Shown: positions 31,643-40,765 of the stretch, piece by piece
How the letters are laid out: every line of letters starts with the position of its first letter
How positions within the stretch are numbered: position 1 is the first letter of the stretch
Source of the DNA: Rachicladosporium sp. CCFEE 5018
Taxonomy: Eukaryota > Ascomycota > Dothideomycetes > Cladosporiales > Cladosporiaceae
Direction: 5' to 3'
Assembly: GCA_002077045.2 (NCBI GenBank)
Contig: KZ111157.1
Coordinates: 124,001-188,000, forward strand
Length of the DNA stretch: 64,000 nt
Translations under genes and position numbers: made by a program
Notes under the pieces: model-generated
The model's database searches: none
Told to the model about the DNA's origin: nothing
What the model saw: the letters and a program-made list of their open reading frames with translations, nothing else

Positions 31643-33100
31643 ATGAAGTACACTACGACCACTCTGCTGGCCCTGGCGGCTGGCGCCAACGCCCACACTT
31701 TGTTCTCCGAGTTCTACGTCAACGGTGTTGGCCAGGGTAGCGGCACTTGCGTCCGCACGCCTTACAATGCCGAGGGTGCCGTCAACCCCATCAAGGACCT
31801 CAGCTCTGATGACATGGTCTGCGGACAGAACGGCGAGGCCGGTGTCGCGCGCACATGCTCCGTCACAAGTGGCTCATCCATCACATTCGAGTACCGTCAA
31901 TGGCCCGATGATGTCTCCCGCGGTCCTCTCGATCACGGTCACATGGGTCCCTGCTCCGTCTACCTCAAGAAGGTTGGCAACGCTGCTACGGACTCAGGTG
32001 CCGGTGATGGATGGTTCAAGCTTTGGGACGAGGGCTACGATGCGAGTGACTCTGGTCCCAACCCATGGTGCACGCAGCGCATGATCGCGAACGAGGGCCG
32101 TATCACTGTCACGCTCCCCGAGTCTCTCCAGGGTGGTGACTACCTCGTCCGCCCCGAGCTTCTCGCCCTCCACAACGCCGGACCCAAGGGCGCGCCAGAG
32201 TTCTACGTCGGCTGCGCACAAGTCTTCCTCGAGTCCTCCGGCACTCAAGGCCCAGCCTCCACCGTCTCCATCCCAGGCCACGTCAACATGTCCTCCAGCG
32301 CCGTCACCTTTGACGTTTGGGCAACACGCATGGACAAGGACTACCCCATCCCAGGTCCAGGTGTCGCCTCCTTCGCGACTGCCTCCACCACTGCACAGAC
32401 AAGCCAGGCTGACGGCATCGTCACCGACTGCATCGCCACGAACAACAACTGGTGCGGCAAGGAGCTCCCCGACTTTTCCAACTCAGAGGACGGCTGCTGG
32501 GCCGCTGACAAGGATTGCTGGGCGCAAGTCCAAGCCTGCTGGGATGCTGCCGGCGCGGTCGGCGGTGTCGGCTGCAAGATCATGGAGGACAAGTGCTACG
32601 CCAATCAGGCTGTGTGCAAGACTGGCAGCAGCGCCAGCGGACCAGCTAACAAGGGCAAGTTCCTTGGCCCTGAGGCCTCTACCATCCCGGTCCCGTCTTC
32701 AGTGAACGGAGGTACCCAGTACGGTGGCAGCAACGCCCCCACTGCGCCCGTCAGCTCCGCCGCCGCATCGTCCGCATATAGCGCGCCTGCCTCCTCAGCT
32801 TACTCCGCACCCGCATACTCTGCGCCTGCCTCCTCCGCAGCCGACTCGGCGACAGCTTCCTCGGCACCAGCCTACTCTGCCCCAGTCGAATCCGCACCAG
32901 CCAGCTACGAGGCCCCTGCCTCCTCCGCTGCATCAGCCGAGACGACTGCTGCTCCAGCAGCACCAGCAGGCGGCGATTCCGATGTCGTGACCGTTACCGA
33001 GTACGTCACTGTCACGGATGACGTCTACGTGACTGCCACTGCGCCGGCAGGCTACAAGAGGCACTTGCACGAGCACCAGAGGCATGCGAGGCATCACTAG
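31643..33100 (+). CDS. AA9 lytic polysaccharide monooxygenase with Cys-rich extension
   Basis: Copper enzyme that oxidatively cleaves cellulose or related glucans outside the cell. A single exon encodes 485 aa. The signal peptide (1-17, ending GANA) exposes His18, the N-terminal histidine-brace ligand (HTLFSEFYVNG). The second copper histidine is His100 in the DHGHMGPCSVYL block, and the axial tyrosine is Tyr188 in PEFYVGCAQVF. His177 precedes it. The usual second-sphere Gln is Glu186 here. The catalytic domain is followed by a Cys/Trp-rich segment (about 255-327, NNNWCGKELPDFSNSEDGCW), then an Ala/Ser/Pro-rich linker and a Val/Thr-rich end with a basic His tail (VTVTEYVTVTDDVYVTATAP). There is no CBM1. 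Start context is AACATGAAG. Confidence 0.92.
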   Translation: MKYTTTTLLALAAGANAHTLFSEFYVNGVGQGSGTCVRTPYNAEGAVNPIKDLSSDDMVCGQNGEAGVARTCSVTSGSSITFEYRQWPDDVSRGPLDHGHMGPCSVYLKKVGNAATDSGAGDGWFKLWDEGYDASDSGPNPWCTQRMIANEGRITVTLPESLQGGDYLVRPELLALHNAGPKGAPEFYVGCAQVFLESSGTQGPASTVSIPGHVNMSSSAVTFDVWATRMDKDYPIPGPGVASFATASTTAQTSQADGIVTDCIATNNNWCGKELPDFSNSEDGCWAADKDCWAQVQACWDAAGAVGGVGCKIMEDKCYANQAVCKTGSSASGPANKGKFLGPEASTIPVPSSVNGGTQYGGSNAPTAPVSSAAASSAYSAPASSAYSAPAYSAPASSAADSATASSAPAYSAPVESAPASYEAPASSAASAETTAAPAAPAGGDSDVVTVTEYVTVTDDVYVTATAPAGYKRHLHEHQRHARHH

Positions 33101-33629
33101 ATGTTGCTAGGGTTCGTGGATGGGAAATGAAAAGCGGTTCGATTCTGTGTAAGTATACATACGGGTTTCGTGGCGATTGAGGAGTCTAGAGTAGATGGAA
33201 ATCGTCAAACACTGCAGTACACCGTCTCAATCATCTCACTTTTGTTAAGCGCATGGAGTCAAATATCTGAGCTTCGTGAGCTGTTGTTTAGCGGTTGGTT
33301 ATGTGGCGTTACAGTCCGAGTCCGACTGCAGAGGCTGCCGCTCAGTCAACTACGAAGTCGAACCTTCTCGCGTCTAGCAAACCCACCTTCTATAATTCCA
33401 GGATACGCGGTCAGCCTGTCAGGCACATACACCTTGCCTTGCCAACCTCCCTTCATATGGTAGACCTGCTCGGAGGGCCAAGCTATAGCCTTGTATGCCC
33501 ACTTCGAACCCCGCTGATATGGTGGCGCACAATGCTACCAATGACTGTAAGACTGGCTACCAGATGCCGTATTTCTATGATATGTATACAGTAAACCATT
33601 CGCTCATTGCATCATTACCCAAACCTCGC
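33101..33629. other. Intergenic, convergent 3' ends
   Basis: Lies between the stops of the LPMO and DUF829 genes. Nothing is recognised. Confidence 0.5.
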
Positions 33630-34781
33630 TCAACCCGACCCTCCTTCCCACACCCCCTCTACCCCAAGCCAGTACCGTTCCTGATCCCCCGTCAGTCGTC
33701 CCCTCACATCAACACAGTCCCGCTTAACGCTGTAGTCCCTCCGCTCGACAGCCTCACCGTCCTCATCATCCTCCACAAACTCCGATCCCACTGCCCTGTC
33801 ATCCCAAGAGAACATCAGGTTCCGTTCGGCGAAAACGAACCCCCTTCGAACGCCTTCGGGTACGAGCCATGGGTCCGCGAGATCGTCTCGTACTCGTGTA
33901 GCAGAGTTTGTGTGGGGTTCGAAGACGTTTAGCAGGGTTGAGAGGAGGGTTATGAGCGCGAGGAGCATGTGGTGGATGAAGGTGAAGGTTTGTGATAGGG
34001 TCGTTGGGAGACTGAGTGAGAAGCTTGGCTCGGAGTCGGAGATGATGGCGCGGACGTTCATGGGCGATTGTGTTCGGGTGCGGTAGGCACGGAGGAGAGA
34101 GGTGGCATTTTGGGCGCCGGATTGGCCGAAGAGGTGGAGGAGGACTGTTGGCGTTGCTGCGGGTGAGTACTTCTCGAGAACAAAACACTTCTCGGAGGTA
34201 GTAGTCGTGAGGGCGTCGAGGATCTCTTCGCGGTTTCGGGAGTCCGGTAGCCATGAGCTTCGCAGTGCCAATACCTGGACCGAGGGGTAGAGATCGGTGT
34301 AGCCGGTGGTGTAGAAGCTGATCTGTGACGACGTGGCGTGTGGCCAGAGGCAGAGTACAACAATGTCTGGTGACTCCGGCTTGACGGTGGGCGATTGTGG
34401 GCGACTTGTGTCTGTCGGCGAAATCGGTCTGCTAGCAACGAGTGGTCGTGATCGTAACGAGTTTGATCGTCGAACAAGCTCTGAGGGTAAGCCAGGTGAT
34501 TGATCTGAAATGGGACTGTCGATCGACGTCGAGATCTCTGTTGCGGAAGAACACAATGTCGACTCCAGGTCGTGTGTGATAATGCTTATTTGCTGTTCCC
34601 GGCGATGTGGCGACATTGGATCGGCCATGGTGTCGTTCAATGAGAATCGTCGTGTAGTCTGAGCCAGCAGAGTTGACCAGTGACTTAGACAGTCGCCCAC
34701 CCAACGACCAGCAGCCGAAAAGCCTTGCGATGTAGCAAGTGCAGTCGATACTGCCCAAGGTGGAGGCTCGCGGGTGTACAT
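33630..34781 (-). CDS. DUF829 (TMEM53/PaxU-like) alpha/beta-hydrolase-fold protein
   Basis: Family of uncertain function; the fungal name PaxU comes from an indole-diterpene cluster, but most members, probably including this one, lie outside such clusters. One open frame gives 383 aa. An N-terminal Ser/Pro-rich tail (about 50-150) precedes the DUF829 core: DIVVLCLWPHATSSQISFYT, LYPSVQVLALRSSWL, TVLLHLFGQSGAQNATSLLR (nucleophile-elbow-like segment), VRAIISDSEPSF, then a hydrophobic segment (FIHHMLLALITLLSTLLNVF) that may anchor it to a membrane. The C-terminus is acidic, then YWLGVEGVWEGGSG. Start at 34781 is the first ATG. Confidence 0.75.
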   Translation of the reverse strand: MYTREPPPWAVSTALATSQGFSAAGRWVGDCLSHWSTLLAQTTRRFSLNDTMADPMSPHRREQQISIITHDLESTLCSSATEISTSIDSPISDQSPGLPSELVRRSNSLRSRPLVASRPISPTDTSRPQSPTVKPESPDIVVLCLWPHATSSQISFYTTGYTDLYPSVQVLALRSSWLPDSRNREEILDALTTTTSEKCFVLEKYSPAATPTVLLHLFGQSGAQNATSLLRAYRTRTQSPMNVRAIISDSEPSFSLSLPTTLSQTFTFIHHMLLALITLLSTLLNVFEPHTNSATRVRDDLADPWLVPEGVRRGFVFAERNLMFSWDDRAVGSEFVEDDEDGEAVERRDYSVKRDCVDVRGRLTGDQERYWLGVEGVWEGGSG

Positions 34782-37048
34782 ATGAGGTCAGTCGTGTATA
34801 GATACCAAACGCCTTAGCAACGTCCCAAAGCGGTACTCAACGGCGTCAAACTCAAAGCACCAACGCAGCCCCGGTCAGTTTCAGGAGAACCCTCCCGCCG
34901 CTATCAAAAGAGAATGCCGTGCAGAAAACGTCGCAAACCTTCTGGACCACCGTTTGGCTGGGCCAGCGAACATGCTATATGCAGTCGCACGCGGACCCAT
35001 GCACTCGGTTTCTTTGTCGCGCTGCACCGTCGAAATCGCGCACTGTGATACGGATGTCCGGTGCTCAGGAGACATGAGCCCTTGGCGGGGTTTCGTGGCC
35101 GATCTTGCGTGAGAGCACATGTTGGTTCTAGATGATGACAGTAAGCCTCCTGTGTGATTCGTCCGTGCGGTCTACAGGCCTCGCGATCCTACAGCTGCGT
35201 GCATGTGAGGTGGAGAGATGATGGACGGCTCGGAGTCATGAAGTCATGAAGGCATGCAGGCGAGCACGGCACACAAAGGACCTGCAGCGGCAGCGTCGTG
35301 CAAGCTGTGCACGCGTATCAAAATTCTCCGCAAATGTGGCATGCCGTGCGACGGTGTCAGATGTGGTGCATTCTTACACCAAACCCGTGCTGCTTGAAAT
35401 GCTTCGTAACGAGTGGAGACGTGCAGTTCGGTTTCGCTGCACCTGGCAAACAAAGTTCAAACGGCTACGGTAGTGGACTCCGAAGGCGCTACTGCAGGCC
35501 TAGCAGAAAACACGCGTTCTCAGCCTTGCACCAATCCAGACCGTTTCCACTGTGGTGTGAGATCTTATCGCGGCCAGTAGTGAGGGGCGGAGGATTGCTT
35601 CAGCAGTGAAGACGTGCTTGGTACCTCGCTTGGCTCTAGAACGTTGGGGGGATCTGCATATCGCCAAGTAGCGCTCAGATTGCGCTTACAATCCACCTAG
35701 TCGTTCAAGGATCAGTATTTGGTACGCGGCTCATCAAAGGCGGGCGGCAAGCCACATTTGATCATTGAAGCCACACTTGGCGATGTTAACGGCCCCAAGT
35801 CGTCGCTGGTGCATATTGCGACCACCGGGGTATCGTGGGGTACAACGGTATGTGGACTACATCAATTCTCCGCCGAGGCCTGTAGTGGCCCTCGAAACTC
35901 GGTCACACTATTTCATACTACAAGCGTCTTGATATAGCAACTGCCAAACCGCGACAACACCAAACGTCGGTTCTCCTCACCACGACCGCAGATGTATCTC
36001 TTGGCATGCATGTACACTATCGTGAGCTTAGCCATCTCAATCTGCTGCAGGTACCAGAGCTAGATTCTTGATTACTTTCGCTCGCGCGTGCGGCTGAGCC
36101 ATTGTAGACAAGGATGAATGCACACAACGTGGACGGCCTGATGGACCACAAGAATGCGTTCCAGCCCCATGGAAGACGCTGTCAGACCGGACGAAACAAT
36201 CAGACGTGACATGTACCCAAGATTATGCTGACTGTCGGTAGCAACAGAGCGCCGGCGCGATTGACACGTAGAAGGATGCGTGACGCAGAGGTACAGCATT
36301 TGGGGAACGGCAGACGTGCAGCTGACTGCATTGTTGGCGGAGAATTGCCGTGTGTGCAGCATGGAGTGGCTTGCTCGCTTGGATGTAAGATGCAGCACGA
36401 ATTGCACACCAGGTCGAGCCAGCTACTGGGTACCTGTGTCAATCTCATCTTGGGTCGACATGGAGCGGAAGGGGCTCCGGTTGGCTGAATGGAGCCAGGT
36501 CATCGAGAGGGACTTCAGCTGGAATGCTCAAAGACATGGGCTCCATATAGATCTGCAATAGACGCGGTGGGTCATGAGCTATCTCGATCGCACTGGCGAA
36601 TGGTCGTCAAGGTGTCCTGGGCGTTACGTCGATGTAGCACAAAAGTCCTTAGCCGTGACGGAGAACTGCCTTGGCACGTTTAGTATGGTCTGCCATTCTT
36701 CAAGGACGCCCACTCAGGTCAATCGTTCCCCGTATCACTAGTGGTCCTAGGCAGACGGCCATGACTGCCGCCACCGAGAGGTCCAGTCCCAGTCGACAGA
36801 TCCGCTCAGGGGGATGACGCTGCTTCCACGCACATAAAATGCGCACGTGTCTAGCGCTGACGACGGGATGACTGATGGCGCTTCGTGGCCTCGTCGGCGA
36901 TTTCGCATGGTTCACGCCGGGAGACTCGCATCGTCGGAGAGTCGGTCCAGTTGGTGCAGTTGGTGCAGACCCAGGAGAGTTCTGCTGATCTCTGTCCCGT
37001 GTTCAGAGATTGTATGTAGGCGTTCAAGGGTATCTGACTTCCAACAGC
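34782..37048. other. 2.3-kb gene-free region
   Basis: The longest stretch without a convincing gene. I find only short overlapping frames, no tRNA, no tandem repeat and no obvious terminal inverted repeats. It may contain regulatory DNA or remnants too decayed to read by eye. Confidence 0.45.
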
Positions 37049-38445
37049 TCAGTCTGTCAGCATCGCCTCGTGGGTCCCATTCGCTCCATTGACCTCAGCC
37101 GCAGCAGTAGCAGCGTGTCCGTTTAGACCACCAGCATCGCCTCTTCGCCAAAGCTTGACAGTGTTGTCTAGACCGCATGTCGCCAGCAGCTCCCCATTCG
37201 CACAAAAGTCGACTCCCAACACGGGTCCATCATGGCCCGACAATCTCTGGAGCACCTCCTTCGAGCTTACATCCCACAGCACCGTACTCCCATCCTCACT
37301 TCCACAGGCCACGAAAGCCCACTTCTGCTCTTCTCCCTCTATCGATGTCTCCTCAGCATCAACAGCGCCATACGTCCCGAAGCAAACCCCCATACTATAC
37401 TTCTCATTCTTATGCCCCTGATAAGTCTTCTTACACCTCCCATCAACATAACTCCACAACCTCAGACTCGAGTCCAACGTAGCAGCAAGCACAAACTTCC
37501 CATTCGGACTAAACTTCACACTCGTAACAGGTGCATTATCCTCATGCACCAGAGTCTTGAGACACTGCCCCGTAGCCGCGTCCCAAATCCGTATCAGTCC
37601 GTCGCTACTACAGCTTGCCACTAGTGTGCCATCTCGCACGAAGTCTACACCAGATATTGGGTCGGAGTGAGCGGGGAGACTGCGCATGAGGCGCGCGGTG
37701 CGGACGTCCCAGAGGAAGACGGCTTCGTCGTAGCTGCCGGAGACGAGCATGTTGCCTTTCGGGGAGAAGGCGAGGCTGTAGACGTAGTTGTGATGGCCTA
37801 TGAGAGGCTGTGGAAGGCATTTGCCGGTGTGCGTGTCCCAGAGTCGGATGAGCTTGTCGTCGGATCCTGAGGCTAGGATGCGGCTGTCAGGCGACCAGGC
37901 GATGGTCGATATGCCTGCTAAGTGACCTTCGAGAGTGTGTTGTAGTGCTCCAGTAGCAGTCGCCCAGATCTTGATCGTGCAGTCCGCCGCTGTACATGGC
38001 CAGTCAGTCTAACCGCCTTCATCGTGTACCTTACTAGGGCAGTGAAGCATACATACAACAACTAGCCACCCACCTCCCATCAGGACTGAACTTCACCGCT
38101 GCCACGCCCCTCTGATGTCCCTTCAGCACCTTCCACACCTTGTAATCTAGATTCTTCGGCCTCTCCCTCACTGTCGCCCTGTCCTCCCCGTCGTCTTCAT
38201 CAGAGCTTCGCAGCTCCTCTGGCGTGCGTACGCCTGAGCCATTCGGTGCTTCCTCGTCTTCGTAAGCGAATTGGAGATCTGCTGCGCCATCGTATGTGTT
38301 TGCGCCGGTGTTGGCGTGGGGTAGGGAGGGGGTGCCGTTGGCGGGGGTGTGGTAGGCTGAGGAACGCAGAGGAGGGGGATGGGGTGCGTTTGCGCTTTGG
38401 CGAGCGGGTGGGGAGATCGGTGATGGGGGTAGAGGCGTAGGACAT
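37049..38445 (-). CDS. SWD3: WD40-repeat protein, WDR5/Swd3-type COMPASS subunit, with an N-terminal frame problem
   Basis: WD40 propeller that, in this family, anchors the Set1/COMPASS histone H3K4 methyltransferase. The body is split by one intron (37990-38056, GTATGT...TACAG) that joins ...VASC to SADCTIKIW in phase. Seven blades can be followed: VWKVLKGHQRGVAAVKFSPD, HTLEGHLAGISTIAWSPDS, LIGHHNYVYSLAFSPKG, PAHSDPISGVDFVRDG, HEDNAPVTSVKFSPNG, YQGHKNEKYSMGVCF and LSGHDGPVLGVDFCANG. The propeller matches Swd3/WDR5 proteins, where the WIN-site-type residues would sit. The N-terminus is troubled. The only nearby ATG (38445, giving MSYASTPITDLPTRSPKRKR) is in a different frame from the acidic leader (LQFAYEDEEAPNGSG) that continues into blade 1. 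A one-base shift between about 38300 and 38440 would join them. A 61-nt intron (GTACGC...GACAG) could also do so, but it would remove the acidic leader. Confidence 0.82.
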
Positions 38446-38840
38446 GGTTGCAAAGGGATCCTTTCTTATCACGTAGGCGTACTCGAGAAAGTTAGAAGTC
38501 GCGTGCTTCAAGATTTCTGGAAGACGCGTTTTTGTGGGGAAGTGAGGTGAGATTCAGTCACAGATGCAACGAAGAGACAATCTGTGCTCATTTGTGCATT
38601 TGACACTACATGCAGCTATGCGATCTTAAGGCAGCGCTCTTCCGTCTGCTCATGTTACTCTCATGCGTCTATCATCACTGTCATTCCTTTCATGCAAGTG
38701 CCCAGCACACCGCGTCTAAGCGCAGTGAGCATCCCCAGAGCGCCTTCGCTAAAGCTCAATGCTCATATCACCTCGCAACCAAAGTAATCACCGAGCCATC
38801 GTACCGAAGGAACCACACACTCGTGGTCAGACACGGTCGA
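38446..38840. other. Intergenic
   Basis: Lies between the start of the WD40 gene and the stop of CSN3, both on the minus strand. Nothing is recognised. Confidence 0.5.
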
Positions 38841-40286
38841 CTATGCCATGATGTCCTCCTCTGCATCGTCCTCAGAAATGGCCATCACTCCGGCAGGCGC
38901 TGATGGCGTGTCCCATGATAGATCCATCTGGTCGGCCAGCTCAGTGTCCGTGCCAGTCCGCCTGTTGCGCTTCGTGATGTCGATGTGCTCTTTAGTGAGC
39001 TCCAAACGCTTGTCGGCATCACGCACAGCTGCGATCAGCTCTTCGATGCGCTTCGTTTGGGCTTCGACATCGACACTTCCTTGGCTGCGACCTGACGCCT
39101 TCATGTTGAAGCGAAGCACCGCCTCAGCAGCTGTTGCTCCAGGCGTCAAGGTGGCGTCCAGATTTGAGATGCGGATCATGTTGTCCAGGGTCGAAAGGGT
39201 GTCTTCTGAAGTCAAGCCAAGGTGATACGCTACCCTGCTCACTGGCAGAGCCGCGTAGGTCTTTTGCAGATCTGACACGCGATATTGCATGAGCGTCTGA
39301 CCCGCTTCTGCCACCAATCGGTAATTTCCGTTCTCTGCCCAAATCTGCTGTCCAGCGTCCATCTCAGCATAGAACTTCGCCGAGTCTCTCCTCTCGAAGC
39401 TCTCTGTAAGAGCCTCGTATGCTTTGCTCATGGACCGGAGCGCTTTGATCGTTGATTGATCCATAGTCCTGGGGTATGGAAATGGCTTGCCGTCTGTGAG
39501 CAAGCCTATGAGCAGCCATTTTTGGAACGCCTCGACCTGTAACGCGCTCGTGACATGGTTCTGCGCTGGGTGCAAGATCACGAACTCGAGGAACAATCTC
39601 GCTCTTGACAGCGCGCGTGTCCCAATGTATACTTGAGCACCCAGCAGATAGTACTCCATGACCAGATCTGGACGCAACTTTTCAGACAGCCCTGACTTCT
39701 CGTTGATGTACGCATTGCTCAGCCCCAACTCTTCGCTTGGCAGCTCTGCTAGAACATTCTTCGCGTTTGCATGTGGGAACGCGTAGATGTCCCTGTCTAG
39801 AATTGGATGCGCTTGGCTGGGCGTGTTGTTTCCCAGACAGAGCCGTACGAAGCGGAGGTGGAGGCTGGTGAGGGTTGCTGCCGAGGGATCCAGGCGCAGG
39901 ATGGCGGACGAAAGCACACTGAGGTCGATGATACCGAGGTGGTCGAGACATTCTGCTGTCCACTTCCATAGGTCACACCACGCTTGCCCTGCGTATCGCA
40001 CCTGTACCGGATCGAATGTTGCATAGAATAGAGTCACTCTGCTCAGTAGCTCGTCCCACTTCGCCTTCTCCTTGCCGAGCACCTTGGTTGCCTCGATCAA
40101 ACAGTACATGTATGGAATGCTGTTCGACGAGGGAGAGAGGATGTCCAGCGGTGATTTGCCATCCTTCGCCTTGCCGAATGCCGCTGCGGGTAATTTGTCG
40201 AGCTTTGTAAGGTAGGCTATAATCTGTTTGTCGAAGGCTTCGGGCCCTAATGCCTTCATGGGCGGAAACGATGTGAGGATGTCCAT
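38841..40286 (-). CDS. CSN3: COP9 signalosome subunit 3
   Basis: PCI-domain subunit of the COP9 signalosome, which removes Nedd8 from cullins and in filamentous fungi links ubiquitin signalling to development. The open frame starts upstream at a GTG (40376), preceded by a stop. The ATG at 40286 gives MDILTSFPPMKALG, a start like that of other fungal CSN3 proteins, and 481 aa. Conserved-looking blocks are NSIPYMYCLIEATKV, VRYAGQAWCDLWKW, YYLLGAQVYIGTRALSRAR and FVILHPAQNHVTSALQVEAFQKWLL (written in two parts in the protein), followed by the PCI winged-helix part (LPVSRVAYHLGLTSEDTL). A charged, helical tail ends VMAISEDDAEEDIMA. Confidence 0.85.
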   Translation of the reverse strand: MDILTSFPPMKALGPEAFDKQIIAYLTKLDKLPAAAFGKAKDGKSPLDILSPSSNSIPYMYCLIEATKVLGKEKAKWDELLSRVTLFYATFDPVQVRYAGQAWCDLWKWTAECLDHLGIIDLSVLSSAILRLDPSAATLTSLHLRFVRLCLGNNTPSQAHPILDRDIYAFPHANAKNVLAELPSEELGLSNAYINEKSGLSEKLRPDLVMEYYLLGAQVYIGTRALSRARLFLEFVILHPAQNHVTSALQVEAFQKWLLIGLLTDGKPFPYPRTMDQSTIKALRSMSKAYEALTESFERRDSAKFYAEMDAGQQIWAENGNYRLVAEAGQTLMQYRVSDLQKTYAALPVSRVAYHLGLTSEDTLSTLDNMIRISNLDATLTPGATAAEAVLRFNMKASGRSQGSVDVEAQTKRIEELIAAVRDADKRLELTKEHIDITKRNRRTGTDTELADQMDLSWDTPSAPAGVMAISEDDAEEDIMA

Positions 40287-40765
40287 GCTGAAGGATACAG
40301 CGATAAGTTTGAGGCGCTCTGGGTTCGATGAGGCTGCGGCTCCGTGGACTACGGGCTTGGAGCTCGACTCTAGCACTCGCTGAGGCGAATGCGCTCACTT
40401 TAGTGCCACCGCGCTGCGGCAGAAGGGCATTTCGGAGAATTCGAAGAGGACAGGAGAAATGGCTTAGGACTGCTCGATCTGTAGTGACCTGGTGAAAGCG
40501 TAATGGACCAGTGTCAGGAAGACATATTGAAGTGAGGTATGTATAGTGACTGAGCTCCGGTCTATCAAACCAACAACGTCAGGCACCAGATGTCTTGGCA
40601 AAGTTGACAACTGAGTTCACTCCGAGGCACTCACATCACTCTTGCCACTTTCACTCATTCCATATCACGAATGTGAGCGTACCTTAACGAGTTCAGAATC
40701 ACTGGAGCGGGCCACTACACGCTGGTGTACACACTTGCCGGCTGGACCGGTACTAGGGCGCAGCC
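40287..40765. other. Intergenic between divergent genes
   Basis: Shared 5' region of CSN3 (minus) and the desaturase (plus). A 5' extension of the CSN3 frame to 40376 lacks an ATG. No motif is assigned. Confidence 0.45.

Noticed and set aside
36072..36561. Overlapping frames on both strands in the 34.8-37.0 kb region
   Set aside because: Four frames of about 90-110 aa overlap on both strands, none has a domain, and no splice sites give a longer product.
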